From contig OZ029916.1 of NCBI GenBank assembly GCA_964023275.1, positions 30,285,087 to 30,349,086 on the forward strand: 64,000 bases of DNA, read 5' to 3'. The stretch comes from Norana najaformis (lineage: Eukaryota > Annelida > Clitellata > Crassiclitellata > Hormogastridae). The stretch's first letter is position 1. Every line of letters begins with the position of its first letter. The translations under genes were made by a program, and so were the position numbers. Of the stretch, positions 26,001 to 35,000 are shown piece after piece. The notes below the pieces were generated by a model, which saw nothing but the letters and a program-made list of their open reading frames with translations, was not told the origin of the DNA and searched no databases.

Positions 26001-29000
26001 GGCGTATAATGTACAACAACTGAACTTACTCGGTCCAATCCTATACCCCGTATGTAACCAATGATGATGATGATGATGATGATAATGATGACGATGACGA
26101 CGATGATGATGATAATAATGCTCAGGCATAAAATGCGTAACCTGGTGATGCTTATAGAATTACCTGCAGACAGATATAAGGAGACTATACCATAGTAATT
26201 TTTCAGTTTATTGTTTCGTTGGGGCTAGTATGACTTTGCAGCAGATGCTGAAATCAATGTGCAGTCCTGTAGTTCGTCAAATGATACATTGTGTTGTCTA
26301 GATTTACTGGGAGTCTTGAGGATGTTCCACCCCTCCCTAAGTGAAAAGTTAACCCCCCAGTGTTGTTCGAAAAGTTTAGGTCGAGGTATCGCTTTTAATT
26401 CTCTGATGCATTCAAACGTGCGCTCTGAAATAAATCGTTAGCAGCCAGGGCTCTGCTCCGGACCCGTCTATGAGCTTCTAAGACGACTAGGTCAAACAAA
26501 GGTTGAACAGTCCAGTCCTAGTCGAAGAGTTCACGTCGGAGGGTGTCAGTTTAAACCCCACTCTATGTAAACATACAGTTCATATTACCTCAGAGTGGAC
26601 AAATAGAGCTGATTGGACGAGCTGCCTGGCCGCCCTTTCGTATTCCCTGACTTCATCCGCATTCTACAATGAGCACATCCGCCTCTAAGATCAGGCAAAC
26701 CGTGAATTAAATCTTTCGGCACTGACATCAGTTTTATGCCGCTGGATGTAGGCTATTCCTAACTGTTGGCCTCTGTCATTATTACCTTTAAATGCCATAT
26801 TTCTCGTATTTTATACGAAAAAAATGAATACGGATGCTCGTGCATCTATCATACCTTGACGTCACTCCACAATAATTATTTGAAGGGTTCATCGATCACT
26901 TAGGTAGGCCTAAACGGTAAATGGTACACGTGTTTCTATAGCGACCGTATGGCCTCGACTTTACTCATTTTCATGAATTAATCGGGTGATGTCCTTCACC
27001 ACCGCTGCCCGTTTAAATGGGCGCCACACCATTTAAGGTCCCGTGTATGGACCGTGCTAGCCAGAGATTCAAATATCTGAAATAAGCCACGACTTGGATG
27101 CGAACCGGCATCCTCAAGGTCAGAGGCGCCTTGATGTACGCGTCAGCCGATGTGGCTAATTAGGCCAACGGTTTGCTCCGCGGATATAACATCTGATGAC
27201 TTTATGGGGAGCATTGTTATATTGCTTACAAAGCCATCAGTGATGTCGTGGATAAGGCCGGTGCTTCTGTCGAAAAGAAGTAATTGGCCTTTGTCCAGCT
27301 TGGGGTCAAGGCCGTCCTGAGGATCCGTCTGAATCTCAGCATCGGCTGAAAATGTAAGTTCAGAAACCATCTATTGCAATGCAAAACACAAAATATGAAA
27401 GACAAGAGCTCATATGTATGAGCTAGGCAAATTCTGGAGTTCTGAATTATTATTTTTTTATTATTATATTATTGTTCTTCTTCTTCTTGTTGTTGTTCGT
27501 GTTCTTGTTCTTCTTCTTATTATTATTATTATTTTTTTACCCGAGGTACTTATGATCCCTCAGGATTTCAGAAATTAGGGACTACGTTGTTCGGGGATGG
27601 CTAATCTTCACTGATGTGCTATTTTTATTATTATTATTAGTAGTAGTAGTAGTAGTGGTAGTAGTAGTAGTAGGCCCTATATTATTATTATATTATTATT
27701 ATATTATCATTATTATTATGTTATTATTGTTGTTATTATTATTATTATTATATTATTATTATTATTATTATTATTATGATTATGATTATTATTATTATTA
27801 GAAGGAAAACTGCAACACAGAAAACGCATTGTGCGTGACCTTGAAAGCAGTCATCTTCGAAATGAATGTCTCTTTATATCCATGACTCTTCGTTGCACCT
27901 GACGTCCACATTGCTTAGCCAGCGTCTGCGTCTGACTCGCCCAACTACACCAGTCCAAGTCAGCTAGCCAACTTCAACCTGCCAGGCAACTAGGAAGCTA
28001 GGTAATCATCCGCTTCTCAGTTGCTGTTCCAAAGTCTCGGCACTCGAAATCGTCACACAGTAACCTTCTTTTGAGTTCCCTAAATTCATCTACCATCGAT
28101 CAGTCTTTCACTCCGATGCACAAGAAAATTATACAGTCGCTGTCTGATACGGGTCGCTTCCCATATCAGACGGCGGTTGTTAATCATCTACTGGAGCTTC
28201 TACCAGTCTTCATGCCCTTTACAGCCACCCTGCTGCTCTGTCTTCATTTTATTTATATATTCATTAAAAGCCACCATCTAATGACAAAGCATCAATCGAT
28301 GGTGCTGAGCAATTGTGTCTGAAGGACTTGCTCAGGTCTCTACACAGTAACCGCTGCAGAAGAGGTTCGAACCCGTAAACTCCTCGTTACACGACAAGCG
28401 TTCAACTACCAATCGACTACCATACCACAACACTCCAGGTACTAGTACTGCATTGCATAGCATTTTGTGAAACCATTATAAGCAGTTGTTGCAATTCCGC
28501 TTACCAAACTCTTCTCCATTGTAGCCCTCCGGTTTAATGAAAGTAGTCTGGAAGTCTGGATACAAAACGCTAATCAGCAGTAATCATGGCAAAATAGTTT
28601 AACTACATCTACTCTCTCACTACTTTTGAAGTTATTTAACTAGTAGTTAGTAAACTGTTTTAGAAAAGGTAGTTAAGTACTTTTAAAACTACCTTTGTAA
28701 CAATATTTACCGATGCTTAAGATGGAAAATGAGTTGCTGAATAGCAGGTGCAACTGATTAAAACGCACTCGAAGCATTATGAAGTAATATTCAGCATTGT
28801 ATGCATGCCCTTGTTGAAATGTTTGACACTGACAAAACAATGAGAAAACATTTCGAAATAATGAGTTCAATACGCGTGCCACTGTCGCTGTGTCTTATTA
28901 CCAAGTCCGTAAATCGGTGACAGTATAACTGAAAAACTCTCTTGCTAAAAGTTGTTACAAGAAGTAGTTACTACAAATTAAGATTTTGTAGTTTAACTAC

Positions 29001-32000
29001 TAGTTACAACTAATTTTAAAAAGTAGTTTACTTTTTAACTACTTCAAAAGTAGTTTATAACTGCACGTTCTTCTTCTTCTTTCTTTTCAACCGTCCTCGA
29101 TACGAGGGTTGGTCGCATTGTAGACGATTCTTCTCCAACCACTCCTATCCTCGGTTCTTCTCAGCAACTTCTCTGTGGCTATGCCGGACCATTCACTTAT
29201 GTTGTCCATCCACCTCTTCCTTGGTCTTCCTCTTGCTCTTGCTCCCGGAACCGTTCCTTGCATGATTTCCTTCTCCAAACAATCACCCTGTTTCCTCATT
29301 ATGTGTCCGAAGTACGACATCTTTCTTCTTTTGATTGATTCAAGTAGACTCCTTTCCACACCAGCCGTCTCTAGAACCCACTCATTTGTTCTTTTTTCTG
29401 TCCATGATATTCTAAGTATTTTCCGTATGCACTTCATTTCAAATGCCATTATTCTATCCTCATCCCTCTTTTTGATTGTCCAACTCTCACATCCGTACAT
29501 CATTACTGGCCAAATGAGCGTCTTCATTAATTTTAACTTTGTGGATACTTTGATTTTATGGCACTTCCACAATTTCACCAGATCTGCTCCCACTCCATGT
29601 CCTCTTGCAATTCTTACTCTTATCTCCCTACTACACTCGGCATCTTCTGTGACGAGCGATCCCAAGTATACGAACGTGTCCACTTGTTCTATCCTGATGT
29701 CTTGCACCTTGATGTTACATTGTGCACCTGCCATTGCCATGCATTTTGTTTTCCCTATGTTGATCTCCAGCCCCTTCTTTCGGCCTTCTCTGTCCAATCG
29801 AGACACCAAGTCCTGTAATTCCGCTTCTGTGCTTGCCATCAACACTATGTCATCCGCATAACGTAGGTTTGTTATCCTTCTTCCTCCAATTTGAATACCT
29901 CCTTTGTAACCCTCTAGTGCTTCCCTCATGACCATTTCGGATAAAATGTTAAACAAGGTTGGTGAAATCACGCACCCCTGCCTCACTCCCCTTCTTATTC
30001 TAAACCCACTTGACAATATGCCGCCAATTTTTACCTTTGCCGTCTGTTTGCTATACATTTCTGCCATCACGTTCTTACCTGTAAGGTAATCATCTACGGC
30101 CTATCTCTGTTAATCAGATAGATTGAAGAATTGGACATGTGGCTGGCTGGTTGGCTATTTACTGATTGGCTAATTGAGGATTTACTGGCCAGCTCCTTTA
30201 TTGACTGACGAAGAAAATTGGAGCAAAACTTCTGCCTTCAATCTCCAATCATGGCCGTTGTTCTCTGGCGACTCAGTAATACTGCGTAAACTTGCTTTAT
30301 CTCCCTCCTCCCCACCAATCGCGCTGCCTCTCATTACTTCAATCTCCACTCTCCAGGTCCTGCTATCCGCTCTTCTTCCATTTTTCTGTTTCCCTCTTGC
30401 AGTTCGACTGATGGAATTAAGCATCTATAATTATGTGCACATGTGCATTTAATTTGGGAGCATCCTTTATAGAAAATGCGCTTCAAAGAGCTCTCATAAT
30501 TTGGTATCAGCTGGACACACTATGAAAATACAGCAGCGGCGGATTCAGCGGAGACGCTATGGACGTTCGCCTCATAAACTTGATGGATGTTTTTCATAAA
30601 ATTTTTTGTCATTGAGCTGCAGACCCTAGTTCGAATCCTGAACCGCCTCTATGCGGAAACAGTCAGACATCCAGTAGGCCATTTTATAGTACGTATGCGT
30701 TTATGTAAGTGAGCATTTATATAGCGCCCTATTTACCCTAAATAAATTAGTCCTATACAGATCGACCGACCGACCGACCAACCCAACGCAAAAATGTCAG
30801 GTATGACCTGTGAAGCCATACTGTGTCGTTAATAGTAGTAGTTCCAATGTTTAACGACATCTTATGGCATAAAAGGCCGTTGACGTCGCCCTCCTCCTTT
30901 ATTCAGGCTTGGGACTGGCACTACCCGACTAAAGCCAGTGGCGGATTTATGTCGTTAATCACTGGCATCTAGGCCCTTTATACCGATTGACCGACCGACC
31001 GACCGACTGATTGACTGACTGACCTTCAACGTATCCACAGAACAACCTAGCGACACTTTGAATCCGTTCTTCCCGCCATTTCCGAACGATTTCGTTGTAT
31101 TTGACTGAAATACACAAATCACAGCCATCTTCACAATCTGACATGGCTTCTGCATGACCCAAAGCAAATAAGCTACGTGTTTTAGCTGTTCGAAATCAGT
31201 CACCAGTGTATACAGCTCACGTGTTTCTTTAGGATATGTCGATGATGATTGAGCACATTTCATGATTTGTCTAATGATGTCTAACAAACGATTTATGTAG
31301 CGCCTTGTTTAAAAATCCTCTGTGCAAAAGCAACACGATCGAAGCAGAAGTATGAAAGGCAAAGGGCCCATACGCACCTGTTTCACTCCAGAATGCAGCC
31401 ATTGGTTGTTCTTACCATCGTGGACTGATCCGATGGCAGACTGATATCGTTGTTTTTCGGCGAGGTGTACCCTCCGGGCCTCCGTCTCCCGTCTCTCGCG
31501 CGTCTTCAGCTCCTCGAAGAACTCGCTCTGAACGGCTGTTCGTGTCTTCCAGTTGTTGATTCCCTGACAAAATCATTGATCGACCATTCGGCTAAGTTCT
31601 GTAGCACAACGACAGGCGTCAACAAATTGCATTGCTTACACAATGCTATGAACACATACTCGATTGCATTATTTTGCATGACAGGTCATCGTGAGCTGTC
31701 TTCTGTCTGTCTGTCTGTCTTTCTGTTTGTCTGTTTGTCTGTCTGTCTGTCTATTTGTTTATAACTGACACGACCAAGTGATATCGCATGGCGTTATCGA
31801 CAGACAAGGAGACAGACACATACATACACACAGACAGACAGGCAGGCAGATACATACAGACACACACCAAGACAGACTGACACACACAGCGTATACCTTC
31901 TTTCTTCGTTCTTCCATGATCTGGAGTCTGCGCAGTCGCAGTAGAGCTGCTTTTCGTCCGTCTTTTCGGAGCCACCCCTTAACGGCTGCCAAACGACTTT

Positions 32001-35000
32001 CGCGATTCTACAAAAGAGCGATATATCTTCAACTCATCCGTTAATAACCATAGGATCTCAGGATCTGTACTTCAATACGATAGCTGTATTTTTTTGGCAT
32101 GTGTACAGGTTCATTGGCGGTACTAGGTGTTCTGAAATGGGGAATCAAAGGGAAGAGCTTCTAAGAGGGCCACAACAACTTTCAGTCCATGACTACTGGG
32201 GATTCAAAAGTTTACAAGTCAGCACTTAGCTGCACCGAAAACTTTCTGAAGACTTGATCTTACTCATCAAAACTTTAATGTCATATTGTGTTGTCAAAGA
32301 TTTTTGAGTCATCGTCACATTTTGACGATATTCTGGGCTTTATCGTTATTTTCGTGACTTTTTGCTTTTCCAGAGAGTCATTGACCTTGCTCTTTTTCTC
32401 GCAGTGAGCCATGTTCAAATGCTGAAAAGTGACCTATGATTTCTTTGGAGGCATCTGGGGGGGGGGACCAACAGCTATATGACCCACTGATCTCCTCTGC
32501 TGAGTTGGCACTGAACAGGTTATGCATTGTTGATTCTCATAGATAAATGGTGTTACTGGATGCGTGCTATGGCTGAGTATGCTAAGCCAATATTATTTCG
32601 ATAGGAGCTCTGAATGGTTCAGCAGTATCGAACTGAGAAGTAGGCTAACAGAGTGATTTTTTGCTAACGATATTTTCAATAAACATGAAAACGCCGACCA
32701 CTCATTGCTGAATTCCTAAGTAGGCATAGGTCGATGCACCACTTAGGCCTACTTATCAAACTTAAAGCCACGCCTGTAGGAATTGTTTGTGAACAGTATT
32801 CATTAACAATATGGCAAAATGAAGAAAAGCAAAGAACTATAAACTGATTTTAATTTTTATTCAATAATATAATTTTATTTATTTATTTAAAGTTTTAAAC
32901 CACTTATTATGCACGCAATGTAATAAATCTGAATCTTAGGCGCGGTTGTATGTTTGCTAGGAGCCAAGATTGAGTAACGCAAAAGCCAGGGTGAAATAGT
33001 GAGTCTTAACAAGTGATTTAAAAGATAATAGCTAGTTTGTAAGTCAGGCCTTTTGTGGTAGACGATTCCAAATACGAGGAGCACAGCAGCTAAAGGCGCG
33101 TGATCCTACAATTGTCCTGAATCTAGGTTCTTGAAACAAAAGCTGTATCAAAAGAACGCAAGAATCTAAGAGGGAGATACGGAGTCATCAATGTATTATG
33201 ATATGATGGCAGGCTTGTGTTCTGGGCCTTAAAGGTCAAGCATGCAATCTTAAACTTAATACGCCATTCAACAGGAAGCCAGTGAAGATCACGAAGGCGT
33301 TAATAACTGTTAGCTCGTAGTTGAGACCTGTATTTTGGCGAATCTGATGGTAGCGAAAGTTTTGTTCTCTTCCTCCAGTTTTTCTTTTTCTTTATTCGTT
33401 AGTAGAGAGACGAAATCGGGCAACTGGTCGGGTAACTTCGACTCCTCATCTCGCATTATGTCCGAATATCTACACAGTTACGAACAATATCCTCGAAATC
33501 AGACACAATATTTTATAAGCCTAACAATATTAATATCACAGTGTAGGTTTCAGTCAGTAAGCCAGTAAATAGTAAGTAGGCTATCGCGAATTTTCTTAAG
33601 AGTGGTATACTTTACAACAGACTGTTTGGAAGTTGATTGAGGCTTGAGAAAAGGAGGACGAGGAACAGTGTCTGTTTGAAGTAAAATAGCAAATTAAGAT
33701 TTCAATCTGACACGGTTGTGAGGCAAGGCAAGGAGATCTGGTTAAGGTAAAGGGTCAGGGTAGCAGCCCAACTATGGTCCACTTTTCGGTTTAGGTACCA
33801 CTGTAGATGCTCAGTGAAGACAGTCTGGCTGACGACTCAGTAGTTTTCGCTAATCGTAATCTTAATCTCGAGATTTCTACAGCGCCCAACGAAAGTCAAG
33901 TCGCGGGAACCAGCTTATTCACAGGCGCTAGATTTGATAGACTTGACAATATGCTCAGTGTACCCAGTATTTTATAACTACAAAGAGTAGAATTTGCAGT
34001 TATTTTATTTAAGAACTGAATATAGATCGTTAGTAGACATATGCTACTATAGGTAGATTATAGATAATTTTATTCTACATGCACATAATTAAACTAGGAT
34101 AGTTATATTTTACAGTTGTATAGTACTGAAGTAGATTTTAATTAGTGATTGTTAGGTATTAATGTCTAAGCAGCCTTCAAACAATTTCAGATAAAGCCAA
34201 GGCAAGTATTATTATTATTTCATACATAAAGTTTGGATTTACCCGAGGCAAAAAAGAAAAAATGTTCTGCCTATTGAAGTAAAAGTGGACGTGCTTCTGA
34301 AAAGGGCAAATCTGTGGACCAGATAATCACCAGAAAAGACTTTCAACCGACAAATAACTCAGCTCTCTGCTCCTTACAGACAGAAAGAGAGACAGACAGA
34401 CAGAGACAGACAGAGACAGACAGAAATAGACAGAGACAGACAGAGACAGAGACAGACAGACAGAGACAGACAGACATACAGAGACAGAGCAACAGACAGA
34501 CAGACAGAGTAATGTACCGAGCAGCAGCGATCTGAAATAGAACAGGCTGTATGCCCACTAAACTCTGAAGGTAACCTTTAGTTTTTTGCATTGCCTTCCC
34601 TATATACTTCTGTACCACTAATTCAACTGCTGACTGACGAACCTGCACTCCTTTTTCAGTGGAAGTTTTCTTCAAACATTTTAAAGGATGATGGCGCCAT
34701 AAAAATCGTTGCATCCCTTTAAATTTGGGTTCAGCATATCATTCTTAGTATTTTGTGCCAAGCTTCGTGCTTTTATTAACCAGCTGAACAATTCACAGGT
34801 ATTTTGGGGTTTATCCGCCTCCTGACAATAGCTGTATTTTTTTAAAAGACGCCCTTTAGAATTTCAGATTCTTCTGGCTTCGGAAAATACTCAATATCCT
34901 GGACAAAGCCCTCTGCCCCTGGATAAATAAAGCAGTAATGTAGTCCTACTTAAGTGACGGTTCTCTAAGGTACCTGGCTGACAAGGGGGTTCCACCCTCT

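Noticed and set aside
27090..27165. Possible tRNA gene
   Set aside because: A and B boxes are present, but no cloverleaf stems; it continues into a dispersed SINE body.
28355..28440. Possible tRNA gene with perfect B box
   Set aside because: Same head recurs at 52780-52845 attached to the same body, so it is a SINE.
34377..34510. CRISPR-like regular repeat
   Set aside because: A simple CAGA microsatellite without spacers in an animal genome.
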